Assembly: GCA_938084675.1 (NCBI GenBank)
Contig: CALKGM010000017.1
Span: forward strand, 1-59,170
DNA from: Candidatus Poseidoniaceae archaeon
GTDB taxonomy: Archaea; Thermoplasmatota; Poseidoniia; Poseidoniales; Poseidoniaceae
Length of the DNA: 59,170 nt
Reading direction: 5' to 3'
Shown here: positions 8,131-16,681 of the stretch, piece after piece
Layout of the letters: each line of letters opens with the position of its first letter
How positions within the stretch are numbered: position 1 is the first letter of the stretch
The notes under the pieces: generated by a model
What the model was told of the DNA's origin: nothing
Database searches by the model: none
Seen by the model: only the letters and a program-made list of their open reading frames with translations
Translations under genes and position numbers: made by a program

Positions 8131-9156
8131 TTATACTCCGTTGGCCAAGTAGACGCTGATTGCATCAGCCATTGCTTTTGTTGTGTTTTGTTCATGCATG
8201 ATATTCCTAACTTTCTTTGCATTGGGTAAACCCTTGGTGAATGCTATTGCATGACGTTTCATCCAGCGAGCTTGGATGCCAGCCGTTTCCTCACACAAAT
8301 CGATATAACGGTCCCAGCACCACCTCCGTGATGCAAAGGATTGTTGGACATCATCCAACTCAAACCATTCCTCATTGGAAGCGATCCAAGGCAATTCCTC
8401 TTCTTTCATCCACCCTAGGCCAACTTTGATTTCGGCAAATACGGACGGGCGCCCTATTGCACCTCGCCCAACCATCAGTCCTGCTGCACCTGTTTGCTCT
8501 AAGCATGCTGCCGCAGAAGTGGCGTCTACAACATCCCCATTTGCGATGACGGGCACCTCTACAGCCTCCACTGCTTGCTTGATTGAAGTCCAGTCTGCAA
8601 CACCGGTATATCTCTGGCGCAAGGTTCGGCCGTGGATACAGAGTCGTTGTGCCCCAACCTCTTCCAAGCGCTTGCAAATTTCAGTAGCGTTGTTTTGACC
8701 ACTACCAGTTCCAAGTCGCATTTTAGCCGTTACTGGAGTATCAACGCGTTGAACGATATCATCAACCATCCCAACCAAACGTTCTGGTTCACCCATGAGA
8801 GCGGCTCCAGCACAAATGTTCGTGACTTTTGGCGCAGGACAACCAAAATTGAGGTCGATAATGTCGGCACTCGGTGCAAGCATTTCAGCTGCGGTAGCCA
8901 TGTCTCCCGGGTCGCCCCCAAAGATTTGCGGAATGAACGGGACTTCAGTATCATGCGTTTCCATGCGACGCCATGATGTGGCTGCTTCCCGGGTTAACGC
9001 AGTTGAATTGGTGAATTCGGTGATGGTAACGTCTGCACCACATTCCTTTGATAGCAACCGGAATGGTAAATCTGACACACCCGACATTGGCGCTAAGAAA
9101 AGAGGACGAGCATCACCATCCCAAGGCCCTGGAGCGGGTTGGATGTGCTCGGTCAT
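8131..9156 (-). CDS. dus: tRNA-dihydrouridine synthase
   Basis: 341 residues, full length for the Dus family. These are FMN enzymes that reduce uridines in the tRNA D-loop with NADPH. The TIM-barrel start 'LFLAPMSGVSDLPFR' carries the FMN phosphate/isoalloxazine contacts. The catalytic Cys106 sits in 'DLNFGCPAPKV', 'VTAKMRLG' gives the FMN-contacting Lys/Arg, 'LCIHGRTLRQRYTG' the conserved His/Arg, and 'VIANGDV' and 'GLMVGRGAIGRP' the phosphate-binding loops. A helical tRNA-binding domain ends the protein. It lies 24 bases downstream of the winged-helix gene on the same strand, so the two are likely co-transcribed. Confidence 0.95.
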   Translation of the reverse strand: MTEHIQPAPGPWDGDARPLFLAPMSGVSDLPFRLLSKECGADVTITEFTNSTALTREAATSWRRMETHDTEVPFIPQIFGGDPGDMATAAEMLAPSADIIDLNFGCPAPKVTNICAGAALMGEPERLVGMVDDIVQRVDTPVTAKMRLGTGSGQNNATEICKRLEEVGAQRLCIHGRTLRQRYTGVADWTSIKQAVEAVEVPVIANGDVVDATSAAACLEQTGAAGLMVGRGAIGRPSVFAEIKVGLGWMKEEELPWIASNEEWFELDDVQQSFASRRWCWDRYIDLCEETAGIQARWMKRHAIAFTKGLPNAKKVRNIMHEQNTTKAMADAISVYLANGV

Positions 9157-9180
9157 GGATTTGGGTCCATTGAAATTGTT

Positions 9181-10296
9181 TCAAGCATTTCCCTCATCTC
9201 CAGAGGTTTCAAGGGCTTCATCAAGTAAGTTAGCGACTCGGACCATTCTCCGGAGAACACGGTCCATGCGCTCTTGAACACGCCGTTGAACGGCTTGGGG
9301 TGAGGGGCCTGAGAGGCGATATCCCATCGGAAGGCGACCGCCGAGAAGGTTCAGGAGGAGCATTTGGTCTCGTGCCTCCATGGTTTCCAAATGCCTTCCA
9401 ACATCATCCACATTGAGGCTTCCTTTGTTCAACGATTGCAGAAGAGTGTTTTGCTGTTCATTACTGAGCAAACGTTGAAATCCACCTTTTTTCAACATCC
9501 AATCTTCACCACGTCTCTGATATTGTGTGGTCATAGCAGTCCATAATGCGACACTTAGTCGGTCGGTTCGGGCAACTCTCTCAACCATGCCAGACGCTCT
9601 GAATCGGTCTAGAATCCGTCCAATACGGGCTTTTTGCCCTCCATGGGACTCAACTGCTTCATCAAGAGAAAGAGGGAGGTCTCGTTCCAATAGTGTCATC
9701 ATCAAGCGAACGGATAACGAATCAGCGGTAATTTCTTGGCCGGGTCGCTCACCAAGCATTCCAAAATCATTCATCCAATGCGAAAGTACAGTCCCGTTAG
9801 AATCGTTGGGTATTGGCCGGTGGTCGGTTAAGCCAAGCATGAAGGGAGCATGTTCGGGTTCGGGAAGTTCCACTTCCATAGGTTCACCTGTTCGCTTCCA
9901 ATATGGCTCCAATGCGGCCATTCTCTGCGTGAGGATAAGAGAGCAATTTTGCTGGAAGAACGCAACAGCATTGCTCAATGAACCACCCCGAAGGAAATAA
10001 CGTCGCCATCCCTTCCCTTCGTTGGTGTAGCCTACAATTCCACTCTCTACAAGCCGTGTTAGGTGATGATTGAGCGAGGCTGGCATCAAGGCGAGTTCAT
10101 CTGCAAGCATTTGAGCGTCCCAAGCGGTATTCGGTTGACCAAACAAATGGTCTCGCAGGAGTCGGTGAACCGGGCCAGCCCTGCCGTTATCCGCCATAGC
10201 ATCTCCTCGCTTTCGAACCAGGCAAAGAGTGTCAGTCATCCACTCAACAAGAGCGTCAGCCTCGCGGTCGGTTGAGGGGAGCGGGAGTTCAACCAT
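9181..10296 (-). CDS. Winged-helix (ArsR/MarR-like) transcription regulator
   Basis: 371 residues from ATG 10296 (an upstream in-frame ATG at 10311 would add five). A winged-helix domain is visible near residues 50-105: 'AQMLADELALMPASLNHHLTRLVESGIVGY' broken by the recognition helix 'SLNHHLTRLVESG', then the wing 'GKGWRRYFLRGG'. A second HTH-like region ('QKARIGRILDRFRASGMVERV') occurs midway. No membrane helix or metal ligand cluster is seen. The long C-terminal helical region ('RRVQERMDRVLRRMVRVANLLDEAL') may dimerise. The target is unknown. It precedes dus on the same strand and follows a membrane-anchored winged-helix gene, making a small regulator cluster. Confidence 0.7.
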   Translation of the reverse strand: MVELPLPSTDREADALVEWMTDTLCLVRKRGDAMADNGRAGPVHRLLRDHLFGQPNTAWDAQMLADELALMPASLNHHLTRLVESGIVGYTNEGKGWRRYFLRGGSLSNAVAFFQQNCSLILTQRMAALEPYWKRTGEPMEVELPEPEHAPFMLGLTDHRPIPNDSNGTVLSHWMNDFGMLGERPGQEITADSLSVRLMMTLLERDLPLSLDEAVESHGGQKARIGRILDRFRASGMVERVARTDRLSVALWTAMTTQYQRRGEDWMLKKGGFQRLLSNEQQNTLLQSLNKGSLNVDDVGRHLETMEARDQMLLLNLLGGRLPMGYRLSGPSPQAVQRRVQERMDRVLRRMVRVANLLDEALETSGDEGNA

Positions 10297-10408
10297 TCGT
10301 ACCGAGAACATTCTGACTACCGAAGAGAAGCCAGTGGCGAAAGCCTTTGAAGTCTATGCAGTAAATGCCGCTCAAGCGATAGATTTCAAAAGAACTTCAG
10401 AGGAGCGG

Positions 10409-11077
10409 TCACGCCGTCCTTCGTTCGTCCTTCCATTCATAATCCACGCTACCGTGTGGTTGCCAGCACAGGTCAAGGTCGATATGTGGCATGAGTTCAA
10501 TCCGATCATCTCGTAAAATCCCCCGTCGTCGTAGCACTTTTACAGCGCTGTGTACGGTAGCCCGAGTTCTCCCGAGGCGTCGGGCAAGTTCTGCTTGTGA
10601 CCGTGGAACACCTTCACGTTCAACATTTTCTAAAATCAAGCGTTGTACAAGCGAAAGCCCAATCGGAAGACTATGAGCCATTCTTTCTTCTCCAATCACT
10701 GTGCTTCGGAGAACTTCAACTTGACTTGGTGCACCGGCAAAATAGCACGTTCGGCCGTTAACAGGAATGATTGTGACCGATTTGCGATTCTGGAGAACAT
10801 CAAGATGATGTCGCAATGTTCCATTGGCTGTATTCATTGAAGTTTGTAATTCACGGTAGCACAATCCTGGATGCGCCTCTAAGGTTGAAAGGATTCTCCG
10901 CCGCAACGGGTGTTCATGATGGGTTGCTTTGGTTCGTATGCCCCCCATTGTCATAGCGCCAACAGCACCTGCTGCTGCTGCAACACCTCCAGCAAGCCCT
11001 GCAACACTGCTTGCCGCTCCAGCCAATCCAGCCGCTAGCCATGGTCGCTGACGCACCCATTGGGAGAGAAGAGGCAT
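10409..11077 (-). CDS. Membrane-anchored protein with two winged-helix domains
   Basis: 222 residues. Residues about 12-44 form a glycine/alanine-rich hydrophobic segment ('WLAAGLAGAASSVAGLAGG' and onward) that should span the membrane. Two winged-helix domains follow: the first around 55-105 ('RRRILSTLEAHPGLCYREL', 'GTLRHHLDVLQ'), the second around 140-190 ('LVQRLILENVEREGVPRSQ', 'TRATVHSAVKVLRRRGIL'). The pattern matches archaeal membrane-tethered regulators found in Thermoplasmatota-related genomes. It could bind DNA at the membrane or respond to envelope cues, which is inference. A TATA box at 11101-11107 fits a leaderless start at 11077. It is divergent from the phosphatase gene. Confidence 0.75.
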   Translation of the reverse strand: MPLLSQWVRQRPWLAAGLAGAASSVAGLAGGVAAAAGAVGAMTMGGIRTKATHHEHPLRRRILSTLEAHPGLCYRELQTSMNTANGTLRHHLDVLQNRKSVTIIPVNGRTCYFAGAPSQVEVLRSTVIGEERMAHSLPIGLSLVQRLILENVEREGVPRSQAELARRLGRTRATVHSAVKVLRRRGILRDDRIELMPHIDLDLCWQPHGSVDYEWKDERRTA

Positions 11078-11100
11078 ACATTGGGGTTGGCCTTCTCCTT

Positions 11101-11107
11101 CCTTAAA
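11101..11107 (-). promoter_or_regulatory. TATA box of membrane winged-helix gene
   Basis: Minus-strand TTTAAGG, 30 to 24 bases before ATG 11077; predicts a leaderless mRNA. Confidence 0.45.
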
Positions 11108-11151
11108 CCATCGCCGCTTTGAGCGCTACTTTCACTGCTTGAATAAGCCGT

Positions 11152-11158
11152 TAATATA
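11152..11158 (+). promoter_or_regulatory. TATA box of metallophosphoesterase gene
   Basis: TAATATA within TTAATATACC, about 33-39 bases before the ATG at 11191. It predicts a leader of roughly 5-10 bases. Confidence 0.5.
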
Positions 11159-11190
11159 CCCTTGAAAGCGTTTACTTATGGTAGGATTTT

Positions 11191-12006
11191 ATGATGAAAA
11201 ACAAGAGAAATGAAACGATTGAAACGGAGCTACAGTCTGCATTGGACCAAGGTGCAAACGTGTGGGTCATCGGAGATATTCACGGATTTTATCAAAGTTT
11301 TATTTCGCTTCTTGAACAGTTGAATCTTGGTAGAGATGACCGAGTGGTTTTGTTGGGCGACCTCATTGACCGAGGCCCGAATTCTTACGGGGTTGTTCAC
11401 ACTGCACGAACAAATGAACAGATCTTGTGTGTAAAGGGAAATCATGAGGCTATGATGGCTGAAAATTTCTCGTTTGAGCAACTTGAAAACCCAAACATAG
11501 ACATGTTGGTTTGGATGAATAATGGGGGGAATACAACCATTCGTTCCTACTTGGACGCCTTCAACAATGCTTCGACGCTATCCGACCGTCATCTCATGGA
11601 AGAACAAATCCAGAACGATATCAAATGGATTGAAACCCTTCCTCTTCATATTGTTTTGAAGAAATGGAGATTGATACATGCAGGTTACAGCCCAAACCTT
11701 CCTCTTGATGAACAAACAGAGGAAGAATATTTGTGGGTCAGGAAGGAATTTCATCAGGCATCAGAACCTGTTGATATTGAGCGAACTGTTGTCTTTGGCC
11801 ATACTCCTACGGTCAGTCTTCCGGGGCATACGGAGCAATCGTGGGGCAAGGTTTGGCGAAACGAAGTGTGTCTTGACGATATGCGCCCAGCCTCGATCGG
11901 CCTCGATACATGTTTGTATCACGGAAAGCATGGGATGCCGGCAGTCCTGACCGCCTTTAATCTTCAAGACAAGCGTGTAGTTCAACAAAATAGAGTTGAG
12001 CCTTGA
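11191..12006 (+). CDS. Calcineurin-like metallophosphoesterase (PrpA/ApaH type)
   Basis: 271 residues. The binuclear metal site of the PPP-like family is complete: 'VIGDIHG' (Asp29, His31), 'LLGDLIDRGP' (Asp57, Arg61), 'VKGNHEAM' (Asn84, His85), 'HAGYSP' and 'VFGHTP' for the late His ligands, then 'IGLDTCLYHGKHG' as the usual closing strand. Bacterial relatives (PrpA/PrpB, ApaH) remove phosphate from proteins or split diadenosine polyphosphates; which substrate applies here cannot be told. Start is the first of two adjacent ATGs. It stands alone, divergent from the membrane winged-helix gene and convergent with the HxlR gene (2-base gap). Confidence 0.85.
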   Translation: MMKNKRNETIETELQSALDQGANVWVIGDIHGFYQSFISLLEQLNLGRDDRVVLLGDLIDRGPNSYGVVHTARTNEQILCVKGNHEAMMAENFSFEQLENPNIDMLVWMNNGGNTTIRSYLDAFNNASTLSDRHLMEEQIQNDIKWIETLPLHIVLKKWRLIHAGYSPNLPLDEQTEEEYLWVRKEFHQASEPVDIERTVVFGHTPTVSLPGHTEQSWGKVWRNEVCLDDMRPASIGLDTCLYHGKHGMPAVLTAFNLQDKRVVQQNRVEP

Positions 12007-12008
12007 TT

Positions 12009-12518
12009 TCACTCGGGTCGAACCGAGCCCATCTTCACTTTCAGATGCGCTACCAGCGGCGAGAGGAGTCGACCACAAGTCAAGCCGTGTTGGCTGAGTT
12101 CGTAATTGACTTTGATGGGTGGTCCTTCGTTAACCAAGCGCAAGACCAGCCCTTCTTCGGCTAGAAAACGCAACTTATCCGACAACGTTCTGCTTGAAAT
12201 ACCACTCAGCATGTTCTTCATTTCATTGAAACGTCGAGGGCCAGTAATGTACAATGTTGCAAGAATCTCAATGGTCCATCGTGACCCAAAGACGTGAAGA
12301 GCTTCTACTGCTGCTTCGACTTCCCAATCTGCGTTAAAGAGCCCTTGGTTAGAGTAATTTGCCAACGTTGAACGAATGATTTTGCCGTTGTTGAGTGTAC
12401 CCTCGATATTATTTTGAAGTGATTCAAATGCATCGGCTGGAATTTTCATCGGAGGCGTTGGCATGGGGTTCAACTCCACACGAGTGCCACCACTACTTGA
12501 TTTCTTTTCCACACTCAA
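12009..12518 (-). CDS. HxlR-family winged-helix regulator
   Basis: 169 residues. The HxlR signature is visible in the second half: 'HVFGSRWTIEILATLYITGPRRFNEMKNML' (seen as helix 1-2), 'GISSRTLSDKLRFLAEEGLV' (recognition helix) and 'INYELSQHGL'-like wing end ('VKVNYELSQHG'-type). The N-terminal 60 residues are extra compared with typical HxlR proteins of about 110 residues and look helical. HxlR proteins act as dimeric activators or repressors of nearby genes, often for aldehyde or redox stress. The neighbour downstream of its promoter is the divergent glycosyltransferase at 12597. Confidence 0.85.
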   Translation of the reverse strand: MSVEKKSSSGGTRVELNPMPTPPMKIPADAFESLQNNIEGTLNNGKIIRSTLANYSNQGLFNADWEVEAAVEALHVFGSRWTIEILATLYITGPRRFNEMKNMLSGISSRTLSDKLRFLAEEGLVLRLVNEGPPIKVNYELSQHGLTCGRLLSPLVAHLKVKMGSVRPE

Positions 12519-12596
12519 TGTCGCTCTGGGTTGGGAAGGATGGTCTCAGGAATTTTGAGGTTATTCTTTCAAGAAGTCCAGCACCCTCCCCAGTTC

Positions 12597-13781
12597 ATGG
12601 CTCAGGATAAGGACACGCACCCTACGCGGCGCGTGTTGCTTGTTCGCGGAGGAATACTCTCACGTTATTCCGGGCTTGGAGGTGCCTTTCACGATCTAAG
12701 AACCTCGCTTGAAGGAGGCCATATTAGGGATTGGGAAAGTGCAGGGACAGAAGAGTACAATCTTCCTGCAGGCGCCTCTGGATTGCGACGCATCACGAAA
12801 CGCTGGTTTGGGCACCCAAGGCAGATATTGCGAACCGTTCGTAACGTGCACAGTACCGGTTCACTTGACTTGATTCATGTAGCAGACCAAGAGCAGGCTC
12901 ACCTTATTCCAAAGCATTCACCGGTTCCTGTTGTTGTTTACATCCACGATTTCTTCCACCTTTTTCCAGAAACGATTACGCTCAATGGAGAGCGTATTGA
13001 AGTTGGTGAACAACGGCCACCATTGTACCGTCGTTCGGATTTGAAACGTTTGATGAAAGGGATTGGTCGAGCCAGCGCTATCATCTGTAATACGCAAGCA
13101 ACGGAATCGTTATGTCAGAAGCATTTCCCTAACAAACCCCTCTACCGCATCCCCTATGGGTTGGATGCTGCAGATTTTGCTCCTGTCTTGCCTCTACCCT
13201 CTCCACCGAGTGGACTTTCATCGGCGACTTGCAACCTTCTGGTCGTTGGAAGTCACGACCCGAGAAAGCGTTTGAGATTCCTTATTCGAATGCTAAGCAA
13301 ACTGCCCGATGAACTTCTTCAATCTTTGATGGTTCATCACATCGGCGGCGATTCTTGCCCCTACGGCGGTGTGGCCGCAAGCGAATATGCATCTCAGCAC
13401 GGTGTCCCATGGACTCAAGTTGGGGGCGACATTAGCGATGAGGTACTCAATCATTACCGGTGGCACACTGAAGCGCTTCTCTTTCCTTCGGGAGCTGAAG
13501 GGTTTGGTTACCCTCCTGTTGAATCAATGGCTGCTGGTCAACCCGTCCTTGCGTCGAACCGACCAGCGCACAACGAATTGATGCCGGATGGTCAATGCAT
13601 TGATGCTGAAGACGAAGATGCTTGGCGGGATGCAATTCAAGAGGTTCATGGTCGTTGGGTGGCTCGCAGTGGCGCAGACCGTGAGCCGGACCTCAACCTC
13701 ATCAAACATGTTGAATTTCTATCACCAGAGCGTTTCCATCGTGATATGGGCGATGCTTGGACCGAGATTTCGTCATTGTGA
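12597..13781 (+). CDS. Glycosyltransferase, GT4 family (group 1)
   Basis: 394 residues from ATG 12597; a TTATTCT element at 12561-12567 supports this start over one 66 bases upstream. GT-B fold: N-terminal acceptor half starting 'RRVLLVRGGILSRYSGLGGAF' in pieces, linker near 'YRIPYGLDAADF', and donor half with 'LLVVGSHDPRKRLRFLI' and the nucleotide-sugar motif 'EALLFPSGAEGFGYPPVESM' (E-x7-E, Glu in 'GAEGFGYPPVE'). It transfers a sugar from an NDP donor, probably to a lipid-linked or surface glycan. It precedes the fatty-acid oxidation gene by 43 bases and lies 3.7 kb from gmd. Acceptor unknown. Confidence 0.85.
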   Translation: MAQDKDTHPTRRVLLVRGGILSRYSGLGGAFHDLRTSLEGGHIRDWESAGTEEYNLPAGASGLRRITKRWFGHPRQILRTVRNVHSTGSLDLIHVADQEQAHLIPKHSPVPVVVYIHDFFHLFPETITLNGERIEVGEQRPPLYRRSDLKRLMKGIGRASAIICNTQATESLCQKHFPNKPLYRIPYGLDAADFAPVLPLPSPPSGLSSATCNLLVVGSHDPRKRLRFLIRMLSKLPDELLQSLMVHHIGGDSCPYGGVAASEYASQHGVPWTQVGGDISDEVLNHYRWHTEALLFPSGAEGFGYPPVESMAAGQPVLASNRPAHNELMPDGQCIDAEDEDAWRDAIQEVHGRWVARSGADREPDLNLIKHVEFLSPERFHRDMGDAWTEISSL

Positions 13782-13824
13782 ACCATCCGTATGCTTCATG
13801 AGCATCGTTTGATTGCGCAGTAAC

Positions 13825-15894
13825 ATGCAACCTATTCAGCGTGTAGCCGTTGTCGGCGCAGGAAACATGGGCTCGGGAATTGCTCAGAAAAGTGCTCAAG
13901 AAGAATTTGATGTCCAAATGGTGGACCGCGAAGCACAATGGGTTGAACGTGGACAGTCCATTATCACGAATTTTCTCTCCGAAGCAGTTGAACGCAGAAT
14001 TTTCTCTCCTCAGCAAGTGGAAGATATTCAAGGCCGCATAACCGGTGTGATTGGAGTTGAAGAAACTGCAACTGATACTGACTTGGTCATCGAGGCAGTT
14101 TTCGAGGATTTTGACGTGAAGACAGCAGTATTTGCTACGCTTGACAAGGTGTGTGGGCCGAACACGATCCTTGCATCAAACACATCATCACTCTCAGTCA
14201 ATGCCCTTGCTGAAGCGACAGGCCGTCCGGACCGCTTTGTTGGCCTCCATTTCTTTTATCATCCAGCAAAAAACCGCTTGGTAGAAGTGATTCCTGCTCA
14301 ATCTTCAAGCCAAGAAACCATCAATAAGGTTGTTCAGTACTGCAAAATGCTTGGTAAAGTTGTCATCGTTTGTGCTGACCGACCAGGTTTTGTCGTGAAT
14401 CGCTTCTTCGTTCCTTGGCTGAATGAAGCGTGTTTGCTTTTGGAAGAAGGTGCAGGGTCGGCAGCTCAAATTGACGCTATCGCTTGCAAAGCCTTCCGAA
14501 TCGGACTCGGCCCCTTCGGTTTGATGAATCTCACAGGACCTCCTATTGCGCTGCATTCAACCGACTATCTCGCAGAGCAACTCAACACGCCCCGATATAC
14601 CGGTGCACAAAACCTCAGAGATTTGATTGAAGCAAATGCTCAATGGGATGTTGCCGGTGAAACAGAGTATTCCGAGGACCAATATACTGCAGTCTCAGAA
14701 CGTCTTCTTGGTGTTGTTTTTGGCGTCGCAGCACAAATCGTTGACGAAGATATTTGCAGCATGGAAGACGTTGACCGCGGTGCAAAGGTTGGCCTCCGCT
14801 GGGCTCGTGGACCTTTTGAATTGATGAATAAAATTGGTGTTGAAGAAGCACATAGAATGGCTATGAAGTATGCAGAAGTGGCTGGAGAAGGCTGGAACGT
14901 TCCGACTTTCTTTACTCAACAAAGCGGAAACAGCTGGGACTTTTCTTATGTCGATACAACCATCACAAACGGTATCGCGACCATTACCATCAACCGGCCA
15001 GAAGCCATGAACGCCCTCAATGTGACGGTAGTAGAGCAACTGACAACGGCTGTTGAAGCAGCCAACTCAGATACTTCTGTCCACACCATCGTCCTTGATG
15101 GGGCTGGAAAGGCATTTGTCGCCGGAGCCGACGTCAAATTCTTTGTTGACAAAATCCGGGCGGATGCGTTTCCAGAAATTTACAATTTCACTGCGGACGG
15201 CCATACCATGCTCGACATGCTTGAAAACTCCTCAAAGACAACCGTGGCTCTGACAACCGGCCTGGCTCTTGGTGGTGGGCTTGAACTCGCTCTTGCTTGT
15301 GATTACCGAATTGGAACCCGTAGGACGCAATTCCGCTTCCCAGAGACTTCAATTGGAATCTATCCTGGACTTGGAGGTTCACAACGGCCCGCACGAATTT
15401 GTGGTATTCCTGCAGCCCGATGGGCGGTATTGGCTGGAAATTTCATGAATGCACAAACCGCAATGGATCTTGGCTTGATTACCCACCTCGTGGACGTTGC
15501 CAGCGTTGATTCTTGCGTGGCATCTCTTTCCTCGGAAGGAAAGCCAGCCAACAAATACCCTGGAAAGCCGTCAAATCCCGATTCCAAAGTGGCTCAATTT
15601 GCATCTTCATTCTACTCGGATGCTAACATGCCTGCTCTCATGAGTGGAACTTGTCCGGAAGGGTTTGAAACGGAAGACAAAACGGTTTCACGTCAAATCA
15701 AGAGTTTGTCCTTCACAGCACCTATTGGCTTGAAAATGGCGAGTGACCTCATCAACGCCACGGCGTCAACTTCCCTCGGAGACGGGTTAAAGATGGAACT
15801 GGATGGTTTGGATAGGATTTTCTCAACCAAGGATGCTCTAGAAGGCTTGTCTGCACTTATTGAGAACCGCAGAGCAACCTACAACAACGAATGA
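13825..15894 (+). CDS. Bifunctional 3-hydroxyacyl-CoA dehydrogenase / enoyl-CoA hydratase
   Basis: 689 residues from ATG 13825. The dehydrogenase comes first: NAD-binding 'VAVVGAGNMGSGIA' (about 7-20), 'NTSSLSVNALAEAT', catalytic 'HFFYHPAKNRLVEV', and two helical C-terminal dehydrogenase domains ('RPGFVVNRFF', 'GLGPFGLMNLTG'; 'GLRWARGPFELMNKIG'). From about residue 372 a crotonase domain follows: 'ATITINRPEAMNALN', oxyanion-hole segment 'AFVAGADVKFF', 'GGGLELALACDYRIG' and 'FPETSIGIYPGLGG' with the two catalytic Glu positions. The order is reversed relative to E. coli FadB but is known in archaea, for example the crotonyl-CoA hydratase/hydroxybutyryl-CoA dehydrogenase of Metallosphaera. Role: beta-oxidation or a related C4 step. 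Confidence 0.92.
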   Translation: MQPIQRVAVVGAGNMGSGIAQKSAQEEFDVQMVDREAQWVERGQSIITNFLSEAVERRIFSPQQVEDIQGRITGVIGVEETATDTDLVIEAVFEDFDVKTAVFATLDKVCGPNTILASNTSSLSVNALAEATGRPDRFVGLHFFYHPAKNRLVEVIPAQSSSQETINKVVQYCKMLGKVVIVCADRPGFVVNRFFVPWLNEACLLLEEGAGSAAQIDAIACKAFRIGLGPFGLMNLTGPPIALHSTDYLAEQLNTPRYTGAQNLRDLIEANAQWDVAGETEYSEDQYTAVSERLLGVVFGVAAQIVDEDICSMEDVDRGAKVGLRWARGPFELMNKIGVEEAHRMAMKYAEVAGEGWNVPTFFTQQSGNSWDFSYVDTTITNGIATITINRPEAMNALNVTVVEQLTTAVEAANSDTSVHTIVLDGAGKAFVAGADVKFFVDKIRADAFPEIYNFTADGHTMLDMLENSSKTTVALTTGLALGGGLELALACDYRIGTRRTQFRFPETSIGIYPGLGGSQRPARICGIPAARWAVLAGNFMNAQTAMDLGLITHLVDVASVDSCVASLSSEGKPANKYPGKPSNPDSKVAQFASSFYSDANMPALMSGTCPEGFETEDKTVSRQIKSLSFTAPIGLKMASDLINATASTSLGDGLKMELDGLDRIFSTKDALEGLSALIENRRATYNNE

Positions 15895-15896
15895 GT

Positions 15897-16133
15897 CTAG
15901 GCCCACTCGGACATCAAACTGTTGAGCGACTCAACAATTGATGCGATGTCAACGGATTCCCCGTTTTCTTGAGCGAGTTGCAATCGATTACGAACGGCTT
16001 CTATGGTTTCCTCAGAAGGAGCAGAGCCGGTAATTTCCTGTATGACTTCACCGATGCTCTTTCCTCGCCCTTCTTCAATGGCTAAGAGCGCCTTCACGAA
16101 TTCTTCTTCGTCTTTTGGTCTCCGAGCACTCAT
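15897..16133 (-). CDS. Small helical protein of the E1-JAMM operon
   Basis: 78 residues from ATG 16133, whose ATGA overlaps the stop of the JAMM gene, so the two are translationally coupled; an upstream in-frame ATG at 16172 would overlap further and is less likely. The sequence looks all-helical and acidic ('DEEEFVKALLAIEEGRG', 'IEAVRNRLQLAQENGE', 'IVESLNSLMSEW'). It is not a beta-grasp ubiquitin-like protein: no Gly-Gly end and no alternating strand pattern. I do not recognise the family. As third gene in an E1-JAMM operon it may be an adaptor or a substrate. It is convergent with the dehydrogenase/hydratase gene, 2 bases apart. Confidence 0.7.
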   Translation of the reverse strand: MSARRPKDEEEFVKALLAIEEGRGKSIGEVIQEITGSAPSEETIEAVRNRLQLAQENGESVDIASIVESLNSLMSEWA

Positions 16134-16681
16134 GCTTCTACCTCCACTGCAATGTTGTTGTTCCTGTACCACGAATGCCAGGGAGTTGGTTCTTCATTGG
16201 TCCAATTTGAGAGGGGTCCTTCGGTGGAAATAAACGGTGCTTCCAGTTGTTTATTGAACGTTGAATTGCTCGTAAATTTAGGACCAGGTTCGCCCAAGAC
16301 CATTGCAGTCTCCAGAATCATAGTGCCTAGAAATAGACTGTTGGTATCGGTGATGCTCCAATATGCTGCAAAATCAGGGTGAGTATGAACCCATAACTTG
16401 AACGGACTTTTTGCCCCTATTGGCGGTTGGAGGGTCACTTGGCCGGCCGTTCCCCAATCGATGTAGATGCTGTCTTGAGCGTCGATGAGGACAGAGGTTT
16501 CCAAGCCCGCAAGAACAGACAGAATATACACGCCATCCCAACGGCTGTGGGCAGCCAATGTTTCTTGTGCTGAAAGAAGTTGAGGGTTAGCAACCTTCCG
16601 TTCACTTGCTGCGAGACAAGCTTCGTCCCATGTGACTTCATCCAAACCAGTGTTGGAAAATTCCGGGAGTTCGACCATCAT
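16130..16681 (-). CDS. JAMM/MPN+ metalloprotease-like protein
   Basis: 183 residues. The JAMM zinc motif H-x-H-x7-S-x2-D is complete in 'HTHPDFAAYWSITD': His99, His101, Ser109, Asp112. Glu61 ('GLETSVLI') is a good candidate for the general base. JAMM proteins cleave isopeptide bonds after ubiquitin-like modifiers or process such modifiers; archaeal examples remove SAMPs. The gene overlaps the E1-like gene upstream (ATGA at 16678-16681) and the small helical gene downstream (ATGA at 16130-16133). The C-terminal 60 residues are not obviously part of the fold. The E1-JAMM pairing supports a protein-modification or sulphur-transfer role; the substrate is unknown. Confidence 0.85.
   Translation of the reverse strand: MMVELPEFSNTGLDEVTWDEACLAASERKVANPQLLSAQETLAAHSRWDGVYILSVLAGLETSVLIDAQDSIYIDWGTAGQVTLQPPIGAKSPFKLWVHTHPDFAAYWSITDTNSLFLGTMILETAMVLGEPGPKFTSNSTFNKQLEAPFISTEGPLSNWTNEEPTPWHSWYRNNNIAVEVEA

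Noticed and set aside
15897-16133. Small operon gene as a ubiquitin-like modifier
   Set aside because: The sequence is helical and acidic, and it ends in SEWA with no Gly-Gly, so it does not fit a beta-grasp modifier.
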